From the NCBI GenBank assembly GCA_019637645.1, contig JAHBVH010000056.1:1-55598 (forward strand): a DNA stretch of 55,598 nucleotides, read 5' to 3'. The stretch comes from Caldilineaceae bacterium. Its GTDB lineage: Bacteria; Chloroflexota; Anaerolineae; Caldilineales; Caldilineaceae. The translations under genes were made by a program, and so were the position numbers. The notes under the pieces are model-generated. The model saw only the letters and a list, made by a program, of their open reading frames with translations, made no database searches and was not told where the DNA came from. This document shows, piece by piece, positions 1 to 8,439 of the stretch (position 1 is the first letter of the stretch; every line of letters starts with the position of its first letter).

Positions 1-363
1 TTGGAAGCTGGCTGGGAGACCATGGTCGGCCCGCGTGGGGTGCGCCTCTCGGGTGGGCAGATCCAGCGTTCGGCCGCGGCGCGCATGTTGGTGCGCCGAC
101 CCGCGTTCTATGTCTTCGATGATCTATCCAGCGCGCTCGATGTGGAGACCGAGCGGATCTTGTGGGAGCGCCTCTTTGCGCATGCCCCGGCGCACAATGG
201 CAACGCCCCGACCTGCCTCGTCGTCTCCCATCGCCGGGCCGCGCTCCGCCGCGCCGATCACATCATCGTGCTCAAGGATGGGCGCATTGAAGATGAAGGT
301 TCGCTGGAGACCCTATTGGGGCGCTGTACCGAGATGCAACAGCTGTGGGAAGGGCGTGGCTAG
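1..363 (+). CDS. ABC exporter half, ATP-binding C-terminus (partial)
   Basis: This is the 3' end of a gene whose start lies outside the window. The visible part is the end of a nucleotide-binding domain: signature LSGGQ, then Walker B VFDDLSSALD and an H-loop VVSHR. The residue after the Walker B aspartate is Asp and not the usual catalytic Glu. The same feature is seen in the second subunits encoded at 3148-4899 and 18517-20238, so this is most likely the second half of another heterodimeric exporter of that type. The substrate cannot be read from this fragment. It is followed by a perfect palindrome that probably ends the transcript. Confidence 0.9.
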   Translation: MEAGWETMVGPRGVRLSGGQIQRSAAARMLVRRPAFYVFDDLSSALDVETERILWERLFAHAPAHNGNAPTCLVVSHRRAALRRADHIIVLKDGRIEDEGSLETLLGRCTEMQQLWEGRG

Positions 364-382
364 CGTGGGTTTGCCAGGATAG

Positions 383-433
383 CGTTGTTCCAGCAGTGAC
401 AGGTTTGCCAAACCTGTCACTGCTGGAACAACG
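383..433. repeat. Perfect 51-bp palindrome between convergent genes
   Basis: Arms 383-407 and 409-433 are exact reverse complements around a single central base. The core reads GACAGGTTTG..CAAACCTGTC. It lies between the ends of two convergent genes (stops at 363 and 447), so it could act as a bidirectional terminator. It resembles other palindromes in the window at 21979-22011 and 37574-37607, which share a GGTTT..AAACC core. Confidence 0.85.
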
Positions 434-446
434 TATGGTTGTTGGG

Positions 447-797
447 CTAGCCAAAGTTAACAATCGGGCGGACTTCGACCGACCCCGTGCGTGCCCCGGG
501 AATTTTGGCGGCCCAAGCCAACGCTTCGTCGAGCGTTTGGCACGCTAGGATGTAGTAGCCGCCGAGCTGTTCTTTGGTTTCGGCATAGGGGCCATCGGTC
601 GTGGGCCGTGGGCTACCCTGTGGATGGACGGTCGTGGCCGTCGTCGTCGGCTTTAATTCATCGCCATCGACATAGACGCCTTGGGCACGGGCCTCTTCGG
701 TAAAAGCCATGTATTCGCCCATCATGGCATCCCATTCTGCCGAGGGTGATTGGGCAAAGCTGCTCTCTTCGCCATAGATCAGAAACATATATTTCAT
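447..797 (-). CDS. YCII/DGPF-domain protein
   Basis: This is a small cytoplasmic protein of 116 residues with the DGPF/YCII-related signature DGPYAETKEQLGGYY near residues 69-83. Family members adopt a ferredoxin-like fold and often sit beside ECF sigma factor genes. Their biochemical role is mostly unknown. The start is supported by AAGGAG seven bases upstream. The next gene on the same strand (906-1259) is a paralog, with 108 bp between them, so the two look like a tandem duplication. No ECF sigma gene is adjacent. Confidence 0.85.
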   Translation of the reverse strand: MKYMFLIYGEESSFAQSPSAEWDAMMGEYMAFTEEARAQGVYVDGDELKPTTTATTVHPQGSPRPTTDGPYAETKEQLGGYYILACQTLDEALAWAAKIPGARTGSVEVRPIVNFG

Positions 798-905
798 GCT
801 ATACTCCTTTACGGTAGCGGTTATGTGTAAGATAGATTTACAACAGACGCGGCCTAACAGACCAACCTTGATGTGTAAATCCTAAGGTTTACAGCTAAGC
901 AGTGG

Positions 906-1259
906 TTATTCACTGTAGTCCACAATGGGCCGGATTTCGATGGGGGCATAGGTAATGCCGGGACATTTGTTCGCCCAGTGAAGCGCTTCGTCCAAATCGT
1001 TGCATTGGAGGACATAGAAGCCGCCAAGCTGTTCTTTGGTCTCGGCAAAGGGGCCATCCGTGACGAGGGCTTTGCCATCGCGCACGCGCACGGTTTTGGC
1101 GACACTAGCCGGTTCTAGTGCTTCGCCACTCCGATAGACCCCTGCCGCGGTGGCTTCGGCGCCATAGGCATAGTAAGCCGCCATGATCGTATTGCCTTCT
1201 TCCTCGGTAACCTGCGTCATTTGGCTTTCATTGGTGTAAATTAACAGCATATATCGCAT
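906..1259 (-). CDS. YCII/DGPF-domain protein, paralog
   Basis: This protein has 117 residues and the same architecture as its neighbour at 447-797, including DGPFAETKEQLGGFYVL and the N-terminal MRYMLLIY strand. A good ribosome binding site (AAGGAG, eight bases from the ATG) fixes the start. It diverges from the ABC exporter operon that begins at 1418. The function is unknown beyond family membership. Confidence 0.85.
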   Translation of the reverse strand: MRYMLLIYTNESQMTQVTEEEGNTIMAAYYAYGAEATAAGVYRSGEALEPASVAKTVRVRDGKALVTDGPFAETKEQLGGFYVLQCNDLDEALHWANKCPGITYAPIEIRPIVDYSE

Positions 1260-1417
1260 TGTCTGATCTCCTTTTCTTTTACGTCGGGCCTACGCACAAA
1301 AAGCGGCTTGTCACCTAAAGCTGTCAGCTCTAGCTGCGATAATGACGAATGGCAGCTGGGAAATTCGACAGCCCAGTAGACCAAATTTTCTGATTTCAGG
1401 GCGAATTTGCGAATCTC

Positions 1418-3151
1418 ATGCGAACCATGTCACCACTGGCCTTCTTCTGGCGCTATCTCCAACCGCATCGTCTGCAACTCGGCGGCCTTTGGTTCGCCTT
1501 GTTGGCGACGATTGCGATCCAGCTGATCAACCCGCAGATCATTGGGCGCTTTCTCGATGCCGCAGCTGTTAACAGTCCACTGGTGGTGCTATTGCGTGCC
1601 GCTGGGCTCTTTTTGCTCATGGCGCTATTGGAGCAGATTATTGGACTAGTAACCACCTATCTGAGCACGGATGTCGCTTGGCTGGCAACCAACCGGCTCC
1701 GTGAAGACTTGGTGCGCCACTGTTTGCGGCTGGATCGGACCTTTCACCAAGCCCACCCGCCAGGCGAGTTGATCGAGCGGATCGATGGCGATGTCCAAAC
1801 CTTGGGCAATTTCTTTTCACAGCTCGGTCTGAACTTGCTCAATAACCTGCTTCTCATGGCTGGCGTCTTGCTCTTGCTCTGGTGGGAGGCATGGCAATTG
1901 GGGCTAGCCGTGACGGTGATCGCGGGCTGTGGGCTCTTTGCGGTGGATTGGCTACGTCGACAGGCTGTGCCCTATTGGCAGCGTGCCTACCAAGCCATGG
2001 CGGATCTCTATGGCTATCTGGAAGAACGGCTGCACGGCACCGAGGATATTGCGGCGAATGGGGCCACCGCCTATACCCTGCACGGACTCTATGCACACTT
2101 GCAACGGGCCTATGTCATAGCGTTGCAAACCCAGCGCTATAATGTGGGTGGACTGATGACGCCGATCCTGGTCTTTGGCTTAGCCTATATGGCGCTCTTT
2201 CTCCTGGGCGACCGGCTCTATCAACAGGGAATGAGGATTGGCACTGTTTATTTGGTCTTCCACTATCTGGGCTTACTGAGCGGGCCGCTTTGGCAGATTG
2301 TCAACGAGATCCGTGATTTGCAGACAGCCGGCGCGAGTATTGCCCGCGTCCAAGATCTATTGCAAACGCCGACTTCGCGCCAAACCCAAGGCACAGCCCA
2401 ACTGACTGACGGCCCCCTACGTGTCGCCTTTGACGGGATCGCGGTGCGCTATGCCGGGGCGCAACAACTGGCGTTGGATGGCATCAGCTTTCACCTCGCT
2501 CCCGGCGCAACGCTCGGCCTCCTGGGGCGCACAGGCAGCGGCAAGACGACGCTCACCCGTCTCTTGCTAGGATTGGCAGAGCCGACCCGTGGTAGCATCT
2601 ATCTCGGGGACCCCCCGGTCGCGCTGACGGATCTCTCTTTAACCGAGCTACGCCGCCATATCGGTATGGTGACACAAGATGTCCAACTCTTTCAAGCCAC
2701 CATCCGTGACAACCTAACCTTTTTCGATCCCACCATCCGTGATGAAACCCTGCTAGCCATGGCGAAAGCATTAGGACTTGCCGAATGGCTCACCACCTTA
2801 CCCGCGGGGCTAGATACTCAAGTCGGTGTGGGCGGGGAGGGCCTTTCTGCCGGACAGGCGCAACTGGTGGCCTTTTTGCGCATTGGGCTGCAAAATCCCG
2901 GGTTGGTCATTTTGGATGAGCCCACGTCCCGGTTGGATCCAGTCACCGAGCGCTTACTAGATCGCGCCATTGGTCGCCTGCTGGCAGGACGCACGGGGAT
3001 TATCATTGCCCACCGGTTGGCAACCATACAACGGGTCGATCAGATCATGATACTCGCTGCTGGCCGCGTGGTAGAATCAGGGCCACGGCAGGCGCTGCTC
3101 GCTCAAGTCGATTCCCATTTTGCTGGCTTACTCGCCCAAAGTGACCCATGA
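1418..3151 (+). CDS. ABC exporter subunit, catalytic-Glu half (permease-ATPase)
   Basis: This is a fused membrane and ATPase half-transporter of 577 residues. The N-terminal ~310 residues contain about six hydrophobic helices. The nucleotide-binding domain follows, with Walker A GRTGSGKTT (near residue 370), signature LSAGQ (near 477), Walker B VILDEPTS with catalytic Glu501, and H-loop IIAHR with His532. The signature deviates from LSGGQ (G to A). Its stop overlaps the start of the next gene by ATGA, so the two are translationally coupled and should form a heterodimer. The deviant signature here would face the Asp-type Walker B of its partner, giving one degenerate ATP site. The substrate is unknown. 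The start has no strong ribosome binding site; ATG 1427 is an alternative. Confidence 0.93.
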   Translation: MRTMSPLAFFWRYLQPHRLQLGGLWFALLATIAIQLINPQIIGRFLDAAAVNSPLVVLLRAAGLFLLMALLEQIIGLVTTYLSTDVAWLATNRLREDLVRHCLRLDRTFHQAHPPGELIERIDGDVQTLGNFFSQLGLNLLNNLLLMAGVLLLLWWEAWQLGLAVTVIAGCGLFAVDWLRRQAVPYWQRAYQAMADLYGYLEERLHGTEDIAANGATAYTLHGLYAHLQRAYVIALQTQRYNVGGLMTPILVFGLAYMALFLLGDRLYQQGMRIGTVYLVFHYLGLLSGPLWQIVNEIRDLQTAGASIARVQDLLQTPTSRQTQGTAQLTDGPLRVAFDGIAVRYAGAQQLALDGISFHLAPGATLGLLGRTGSGKTTLTRLLLGLAEPTRGSIYLGDPPVALTDLSLTELRRHIGMVTQDVQLFQATIRDNLTFFDPTIRDETLLAMAKALGLAEWLTTLPAGLDTQVGVGGEGLSAGQAQLVAFLRIGLQNPGLVILDEPTSRLDPVTERLLDRAIGRLLAGRTGIIIAHRLATIQRVDQIMILAAGRVVESGPRQALLAQVDSHFAGLLAQSDP

Positions 3152-4899
3152 ACCCAATCCAATTTTGGTGGCGGCTGGCGCGTTTCCAGGCCGGTCGCTA
3201 CACACTCATGTATATCTTTTATACCGGCTACACGCTCTCGCTGGCTTTCGCTGGCTTGATCCTACGCGCCTTCTTCGATCATCTCGCCAACGAACCCGGT
3301 GCGTTGGCGCTCTCGGTGGTTCTCATCGGCCAACTGGGCAATACCTTGTTGGCGATGATTGGCTTGGCCGCGGCCAATGCCATGGGCTTCTATCGCTTTC
3401 AGCCAGCCGTGCGCGCCCTACTTTTGGATAATCTCTTTACCCACCTGCTGGCCCGCCCAGGTGCCCAGCCCTTCCCGAGCGGTGAAGCCTATTCGGTTGG
3501 CGGGGTGCTCAATACCTTGCGCGACGATATTGAGCAGTTCTTTGATTTCCAGCTTTCGATCAGCGATCTCTTTAGCTTTGGGCTAACGGCGATGGTGGCG
3601 CTGACCGCCATGCTCCAGGTGAGCGTACCCATTACCGTGGGTGTCTTTGCCCCCTTGATTGGCATTGTGTTGATCGCCAATCGGCTCAGCAGCCAGGTAG
3701 AAGCATACCGCACCCGCAGTCGCACCGCCACGGCCCAAGTGGCTGGCGCGATTGGCGAGATCATGGGCGCGGTCCAGGCGATTCAGGTCAACCATGCCGA
3801 AGAACGCATCCTTGCCCACTTTCGGCAACTGAGCGCAGCACGGCGGCAGGCCATGGTGCGCGACCAGTTGCTCACGCGCGTCATTCAGGCCCTTGCCGAC
3901 AATACGGTGGTGCTGGGGACCGCGTTACTCTTGCTCCTCGCCGCACAGGCCATGCAGACCGGTACGTTTACAGTGGGGGATTTTGCTCTCTTCATCGCGT
4001 ATCTCTGGCCGATTACCGAATTGCTGCGCAACATTGGTACCCTGCTGGCGAGCTATCAACAGACCCAGGTCTCGATCCAGCGGTTGCAAGCCCTCATGCC
4101 CGCGGTCTCACCGACCCAATTGACCGCACCCAAGCCCATCTACTTGACGGGCGCGTTGCCAGCCCTGCCGGTGGTGATCAAGCGTAACGCCGATCACCTC
4201 GATGTGCTGGAGGTCAAGGGCCTTTGGTATCAAGCGCCGCTGGTCCAAGCTTTCCAGTCTCCAGCTATCGATCACCCCAAGGCCGCTTTTCGCCTCCACC
4301 CCTTTGATCTACGCCTGGCGCGTGGGTCGTTGACGGTGATTACAGGGGAGATCGGCGCGGGCAAAACCACCTTGCTCCGTGTGCTGTTGGGGCTGCTGCC
4401 CAAGGCGGGTGGCGAAATGTACTGGAACGGCGTGCGGGTCGAGCATCCGGCGACCTTCTTCACGCCGCCGCGGGTCGCCTACACGCCGCAGAAGCCACGC
4501 CTCTTCTCGGCCACCTTGCGGGATAATATCCTCTTGGGCACGCCAGCGACGCCGGCGGCCCTGCAGCAAGCCATCGATTGGGCTCTCCTTGCCCCCGACC
4601 TCGCCACCATGGACGCCGGGGTCGAGACGTTGATCGGGCCGCGAGGGATGCGCCTTTCGGGTGGGCAAGTGCAACGAACCGCCGCGGCACGGATGTTTGT
4701 GCGCGATGCCGAGCTGCTGGTCTTTGATGATCTTTCCAGCGCATTGGACCTGGAAACCGAAGCACGCTTATGGGCGCAGCTCCTCGATCAACCCGCGCGC
4801 CCCACCTGCTTGGTCGTCTCCCACCGGCCAACCTTGTTGCAGCGTGCGGATCAAATTCTGCTGCTTACACAAGGTCACGTTGGCAACCAGGGGAAGTAA
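3148..4899 (+). CDS. ABC exporter subunit, degenerate-site half (permease-ATPase)
   Basis: This partner subunit has 583 residues: an N-terminal transmembrane domain (about residues 1-310), a linker of about 60 residues, and a nucleotide-binding domain. Walker A is GEIGAGKTT with Lys406, the signature is a canonical LSGGQ, and Walker B is LVFDDLSSALD with Asp528 where exporters normally have the catalytic Glu. The H-loop is VVSHR with His559. Heterodimeric exporters such as TM287/288 and BmrCD also combine one consensus and one degenerate site, and this pair fits that plan. It is followed directly by a GC-rich inverted repeat with a T-rich flank. Confidence 0.93.
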   Translation: MNPIQFWWRLARFQAGRYTLMYIFYTGYTLSLAFAGLILRAFFDHLANEPGALALSVVLIGQLGNTLLAMIGLAAANAMGFYRFQPAVRALLLDNLFTHLLARPGAQPFPSGEAYSVGGVLNTLRDDIEQFFDFQLSISDLFSFGLTAMVALTAMLQVSVPITVGVFAPLIGIVLIANRLSSQVEAYRTRSRTATAQVAGAIGEIMGAVQAIQVNHAEERILAHFRQLSAARRQAMVRDQLLTRVIQALADNTVVLGTALLLLLAAQAMQTGTFTVGDFALFIAYLWPITELLRNIGTLLASYQQTQVSIQRLQALMPAVSPTQLTAPKPIYLTGALPALPVVIKRNADHLDVLEVKGLWYQAPLVQAFQSPAIDHPKAAFRLHPFDLRLARGSLTVITGEIGAGKTTLLRVLLGLLPKAGGEMYWNGVRVEHPATFFTPPRVAYTPQKPRLFSATLRDNILLGTPATPAALQQAIDWALLAPDLATMDAGVETLIGPRGMRLSGGQVQRTAAARMFVRDAELLVFDDLSSALDLETEARLWAQLLDQPARPTCLVVSHRPTLLQRADQILLLTQGHVGNQGK

Positions 4900-4969
4900 G
4901 GGACGCGGATCAACGCGGATAGACGCAGATGAAGAAAAATCCGCGTTGATCCGCGTAAATCCGCGTCCC
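4900..4969. repeat. Inverted repeat built from ACGCGGAT units
   Basis: The left part contains ACGCGGAT-type units and the right part their complements (ATCCGCGT). The outermost GGGACGCGGAT at 4900-4910 pairs exactly with ATCCGCGTCCC ending at 4969. It begins one base after the ABC operon stop codon and is followed by a T-rich stretch, so it probably terminates that operon. The repeat at 7894-7948 is built from the same units. Confidence 0.8.
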
Positions 4970-5000
4970 ATTTTCCTTCTCTTTCTCCTCAATCGAGGAC

Positions 5001-5020
5001 TTGACAAGCTGTGATATAAT
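5001..5020 (+). promoter_or_regulatory. Likely leuS promoter, extended -10
   Basis: TGATATAAT at 5012-5020 is an extended -10 element (TGN plus TATAAT). TTGACA at 5001-5006 is only eight bases upstream, too close to act as a standard -35, so I rely on the extended -10. Transcription would start near 5027, which coincides with an ATG. Confidence 0.55.
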
Positions 5021-5026
5021 CTAGCC

Positions 5027-5116
5027 ATGATGACTCGTCAGTTTGGACCGACACGTTCGCTCATCTTCGTTACCGCCGTTGCCCACACCCCCGGCGGTCT
5101 CCTCGCGCTTAGATAG
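5027..5116 (+). CDS. Possible leucine-rich leader peptide of leuS
   Basis: An ATG lies seven bases after the -10 box and opens a 29-codon reading frame ending GGLLALR before TAG at 5114-5116. Three of its last five sense codons before the stop are Leu (CTC CTC GCG CTT AGA). A leucine-codon cluster just before the stop, upstream of leucyl-tRNA synthetase, is the layout of ribosome-mediated attenuation. After the stop, GCCCGCA (5116-5122) can pair with TGCGGGC (5156-5162), and TGCGC/GCGCA forms a small hairpin inside. A ribosome stalled on the Leu codons would cover the first arm. Translation would have to be leaderless. This is inference: no clear intrinsic terminator is visible before leuS. 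Confidence 0.4.
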   Translation: MMTRQFGPTRSLIFVTAVAHTPGGLLALR

Positions 5117-5340
5117 CCCGCACTGGTGTGCGCTTGGGCGCATGACAGAGCCAGATGCGGGCCGCACTGCTACCCAGAAAAACAAAGCCATAGTACTGTC
5201 GCTAATCCTTGACCCAATTTTTCGTCGTTCCGCGCGTCATCGTTTCGGCGTTGGCGTGGAGCGGTGAGCTCAACATCGATTGGCCTGTAAATGCAGGCTG
5301 TCTTCCATCAGCCGCGAGAAGTATGCCGAGGAGTATTCCG

Positions 5341-7887
5341 ATGAGCCACTATTATCAGCCCCAGACGATTGAAGCCAAATGGCAACAGATCTGGGACGAA
5401 CAAGCCGCCTTTGCCACGCCCCAAGGGGAAGGGCTAGCTCAGAAACCAAAGTTCTATGTGCTCGACATGTTTCCCTACCCGTCCGGCGATGGGCTGCATG
5501 TCGGCCATCCCAAAGGCTACACGGCCACCGATGTGATCGCCCGTGTCCGCCGGATGCAGGGTTATAATGTCCTGCACCCCATGGGGTGGGATGCCTTTGG
5601 CCTGCCCGCCGAACGAGCCGCGGATCGGGCCAATCTACACCCAGCGGCGATCACCCAGCGCAATATTGCCACCTTTCGCCAGCAGCTCCAGCGCATGGGC
5701 TTTTCCTATGATTGGAGCCATGAGATCAATACCTCTGTGCCTGAGTACTACCGCTGGACGCAGTGGATCTTTTTGCAACTTTTTGAGCGTGAGCTGGCCT
5801 ATATGGAAGATGTGCCAGTCAACTGGTGTCCGGCCTTGGGTACGGTGCTGGCCAATGAAGAAGTGCAGGATGGCAAATATATTGAAACCGGTGATCCTGT
5901 CGAACGGCGGTCGATGCGCCAATGGATGTTGAAGATTACGGCCTATGCCGAACGCCTGATCCAAGATCTAGATACGCTGGACTGGCCCGAAAGCCTGAAA
6001 GAGATGCAGCGCAACTGGATCGGCAAGAGTGAAGGGGCGTTGATCACCTTTCCCATTGCTCAGGAAACCGCGACCATCTCTGTCTTTACCACGCGCCCCG
6101 ATACCCTCTTTGGCGCGACCTATTGTGTGCTCGCGCCCGAGCATCCCTTGGTGGCCCAGATCGTCACACCAGCCCAGCAGGCCGCGGTGGCGGACTATGT
6201 CGCGGCGACACAAGCCAAGTCGGAACGGGATCGATTGGCCGAGACGCGCGAAAAGACCGGTGTTTTCACCGGCGCGTATGCCATCAATCCAGCCACGAAC
6301 CAGCCGATTCCGATTTGGGTGGCGGATTATGTTTTGGTCAATTATGGCACGGGCGCGATTATGGCGGTGCCGGGCCATGATGAGCGCGATCACGAATTTG
6401 CCCAACAATTTCACTTGCCGATCATCGCGGTGGTGGCGGGGGGGGAAAGCCCAATCGAAGAGGTTGCCTATGTGGGCGAGGGCGTTGCCATCCACAGTGA
6501 CTTCTTGGATGGCCTGCCCACGACCCAAGCCAAGGCTAAGATGCTTGATTGGTTGGAGGAGACCGGCCACGGTCAGCGCCAAGTACAGTATCGCCTGCGC
6601 GACTGGCTCTTCTCCCGCCAACGCTACTGGGGTGAGCCTTTCCCCATGGTGCACTTGGCCGACGGCCAGATCGTCGCCATTCCCACCGATCAATTGCCGG
6701 TACAGTTGCCGGAGCTTGCCGACCGCAAGGCCAGCGGCTTTGGGCGAACACCCTTGGACAATGCCAGCGATGATTGGTTGATGGTGACGCTGCCCGATGG
6801 GCGGACCGGTATGCGCGAGACGAATACCATGCCCCAATGGGCGGGCTCCTGTTGGTATTATCTGCGCTTTATTGATCCACAGAATGCGCAAGCGCCCTGG
6901 TCCGCCGAAGCGGAACGCTACTGGATGCCCGTTGATCTCTATGTGGGCGGTGTAGAACATGCCGTGCTCCACCTGCTCTATGCGCGCTTCTGGCACAAAG
7001 TGCTCTACGACTGTGGCCTGGTTTCGACGATTGAGCCCTTCCAGAAGTTGTTCAACCAAGGGCTGATTGGCGCGTACTCTTATCGGGATGCCCAAGGCCG
7101 CTACTACCGGCGGGAAGCGGTGGTGGAACGTGAAGGTGCGTGGGTGGCCCGCGAGAGTGGGCAGCCGCTGCAGATGCAGTTAGAAAAAATGTCCAAATCG
7201 AAGCTGAATGTCTACGGCTTGGATGAAGTGGTGGCCGAGTTTGGGGCAGATCCGTTGCGCCTATATGAATTATTTATTGGCCCAGTCAGCGCCAGCACGC
7301 CATGGAACATGGATGGCATTGAAGGCGTGGCGCGGTTTCTGCAAAAGCTCTGGCGTTTGGTCATCGATAGCGAAAGCGGCGCGATCGAGCCACGGATTGT
7401 CCCTGCACCAGCCGAGAGCAATCCAACCCTCCAGCGCCTGTTACACAAGACGATCTTGGGCGTAGCTGAAAGTGTTGAGTCAATCGATAAATTAAATACC
7501 GCCATTAGTCGGATGATGGGCTTTGTGAATGCGGCCAGCAATGAGGCCGCGATTCCCCAACCGATCATCACGACCTTTTTGCGTCTATTGGCCCCCTTTG
7601 CGCCCCACATCGCCGAAGAGCTCTGGCAACGGTTGGGCGAGACGGGGCTAGTAAGCCTAGCACCATGGCCGACCTATGATCCGGCCTTGATCGTTGAAGA
7701 GACGATGGAACTGCCGATCCAGGTCAACGGAAAGTTACGCAGCGTCATCACCGTCCCAACCGATAGCGACGATGCGACCATCGAAGCATTCGCCATTGCC
7801 GATACTACGGTCGCTCGCTTTATCAACGGCGCCACCGTCCGCCGTGTCATTATTGTGCCTAAGCGCTTGGTGAATGTGATTGTCTAG
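5341..7887 (+). CDS. leuS: Leucyl-tRNA synthetase
   Basis: This enzyme charges tRNA-Leu with leucine in the cytoplasm. The 848-residue length is typical for bacterial LeuRS. Visible hallmarks are the HIGH-type motif in MFPYPSGDGLHVGHPKGY near residue 45, the CP1 editing insertion (about residues 220-410, with the TTRPDTLFGATY and GTGAIMAVPGHDERD segments), and the KMSKS loop in LEKMSKSKLN. I chose ATG 5341 because CGAGGAG precedes it and the protein then begins like other LeuRS enzymes. Longer in-frame starts exist but have no ribosome binding site. The mRNA has a long leader of about 315 bases from the predicted promoter, which may be regulatory. A tRNA-Leu gene lies at 34255-34337 in the same window. 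Confidence 0.98.
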   Translation: MSHYYQPQTIEAKWQQIWDEQAAFATPQGEGLAQKPKFYVLDMFPYPSGDGLHVGHPKGYTATDVIARVRRMQGYNVLHPMGWDAFGLPAERAADRANLHPAAITQRNIATFRQQLQRMGFSYDWSHEINTSVPEYYRWTQWIFLQLFERELAYMEDVPVNWCPALGTVLANEEVQDGKYIETGDPVERRSMRQWMLKITAYAERLIQDLDTLDWPESLKEMQRNWIGKSEGALITFPIAQETATISVFTTRPDTLFGATYCVLAPEHPLVAQIVTPAQQAAVADYVAATQAKSERDRLAETREKTGVFTGAYAINPATNQPIPIWVADYVLVNYGTGAIMAVPGHDERDHEFAQQFHLPIIAVVAGGESPIEEVAYVGEGVAIHSDFLDGLPTTQAKAKMLDWLEETGHGQRQVQYRLRDWLFSRQRYWGEPFPMVHLADGQIVAIPTDQLPVQLPELADRKASGFGRTPLDNASDDWLMVTLPDGRTGMRETNTMPQWAGSCWYYLRFIDPQNAQAPWSAEAERYWMPVDLYVGGVEHAVLHLLYARFWHKVLYDCGLVSTIEPFQKLFNQGLIGAYSYRDAQGRYYRREAVVEREGAWVARESGQPLQMQLEKMSKSKLNVYGLDEVVAEFGADPLRLYELFIGPVSASTPWNMDGIEGVARFLQKLWRLVIDSESGAIEPRIVPAPAESNPTLQRLLHKTILGVAESVESIDKLNTAISRMMGFVNAASNEAAIPQPIITTFLRLLAPFAPHIAEELWQRLGETGLVSLAPWPTYDPALIVEETMELPIQVNGKLRSVITVPTDSDDATIEAFAIADTTVARFINGATVRRVIIVPKRLVNVIV

Positions 7888-7893
7888 GGGAGG

Positions 7894-7954
7894 GTAGGAC
7901 GCGGATACACGCGGATAGAAAAGAAATCCGCGTGTATCCGCGTCCTACTTTTTT
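7894..7954 (+). terminator. leuS terminator, perfect ACGCGGAT-family hairpin
   Basis: Arms 7894-7916 and 7926-7948 are exact 23-base reverse complements with a nine-base A-rich loop, followed by TTTTTT. It begins seven bases after the leuS stop. The units match those of the repeat at 4900-4969, so leuS is flanked by two members of one repeat family. Confidence 0.85.
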
Positions 7955-7996
7955 CCATGCTCGTTCCATGCAGAGCGTGGAATAAGCGAGTTTTTT
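7953..7996 (+). terminator. Second terminator-like hairpin after leuS
   Basis: TTCCATGCTC (7953-7962) pairs with GAGCGTGGAA (7973-7982) with one wobble pair. GCGAG and a run of six T (7991-7996) follow. It may back up the upstream terminator. Confidence 0.5.
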
Positions 7997-8439
7997 CATT
8001 ATGGGAAAAGCGTTCTGCTGGTGTGAGGCACCGCTTTGCTTGGGACTCGCAGCCTCGGCCTGCAGAAGGTTGGATTAGAAGAGGTTGAAATAGAGATTAT
8101 ATGCGCGAAAAAGATTTCAGAGCGTTGTCGTCTCTTTTCTCATTATACAGGATTCACTGATCAAAGTCTATAGCAGGATTTTTTCAAAATTCTTTCAATT
8201 TCTACTCCTTTTTTACCCCACATGGGGGATTGATTCCGTGCCAATCTCCCACTATAATCGGTCCACGCCAGCCGCGCTTGGGACTCGCAGCCTGGTAATC
8301 GCATCTGTCACTTTGTAAGTAGATCAACCAAAAGACAAGCAGCCAGCAACCCCCTGGCGGTTTCGCTATGCAATGTGCGCCGTCCTGATCGCGTTTTGTC
8401 ATCTTGGGGTTACCGTGCGCTAGACAGGAGACCGTGCCC
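7997..8439. other. Intergenic region with an 18-bp direct repeat and a promoter
   Basis: No convincing gene is seen here. GCTTGGGACTCGCAGCCT occurs twice, at 8038-8055 and 8276-8293. The second copy lies just after the promoter at 8230-8258, so it may be in the leader of the regulator gene. The first copy precedes an AT-rich stretch. Confidence 0.6.
8230..8258 (+). promoter_or_regulatory. Sigma-70 type promoter for the wHTH-LuxR regulator
   Basis: TTGATT (8230-8235), a 17-base spacer and TATAAT (8253-8258). It points at the regulator gene starting near 8440, which would give a leader of about 175 bases. Confidence 0.6.

Noticed and set aside
4309..4831. Reverse-strand open frames inside the ABC exporter gene
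   Set aside because: They are shadows of the GC-rich coding strand and resemble no protein family.
4900..4969. CRISPR array from ACGCGGAT repeats
   Set aside because: Repeat units are short, partly inverted and without spacers; the element is a palindrome, not an array.
5001..5006. TTGACA as the -35 box of the leuS promoter
   Set aside because: It is only eight bases from the -10 box, too short for a sigma-70 spacer.
5027..5340. T-box riboswitch in the leuS leader
   Set aside because: The conserved T-box sequence and an antiterminator with the expected bulge were not found; only a weak GGCGTGGAGCGG resemblance exists.
5209..5340. Longer N-terminus for leucyl-tRNA synthetase
   Set aside because: The extra 44 residues are not LeuRS-like, and the start at 5341 has a good ribosome binding site.
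5968..7095. 375-codon reverse-strand frame inside leuS
   Set aside because: It lies fully within a clear leuS gene, has no family resemblance and no ribosome binding site.
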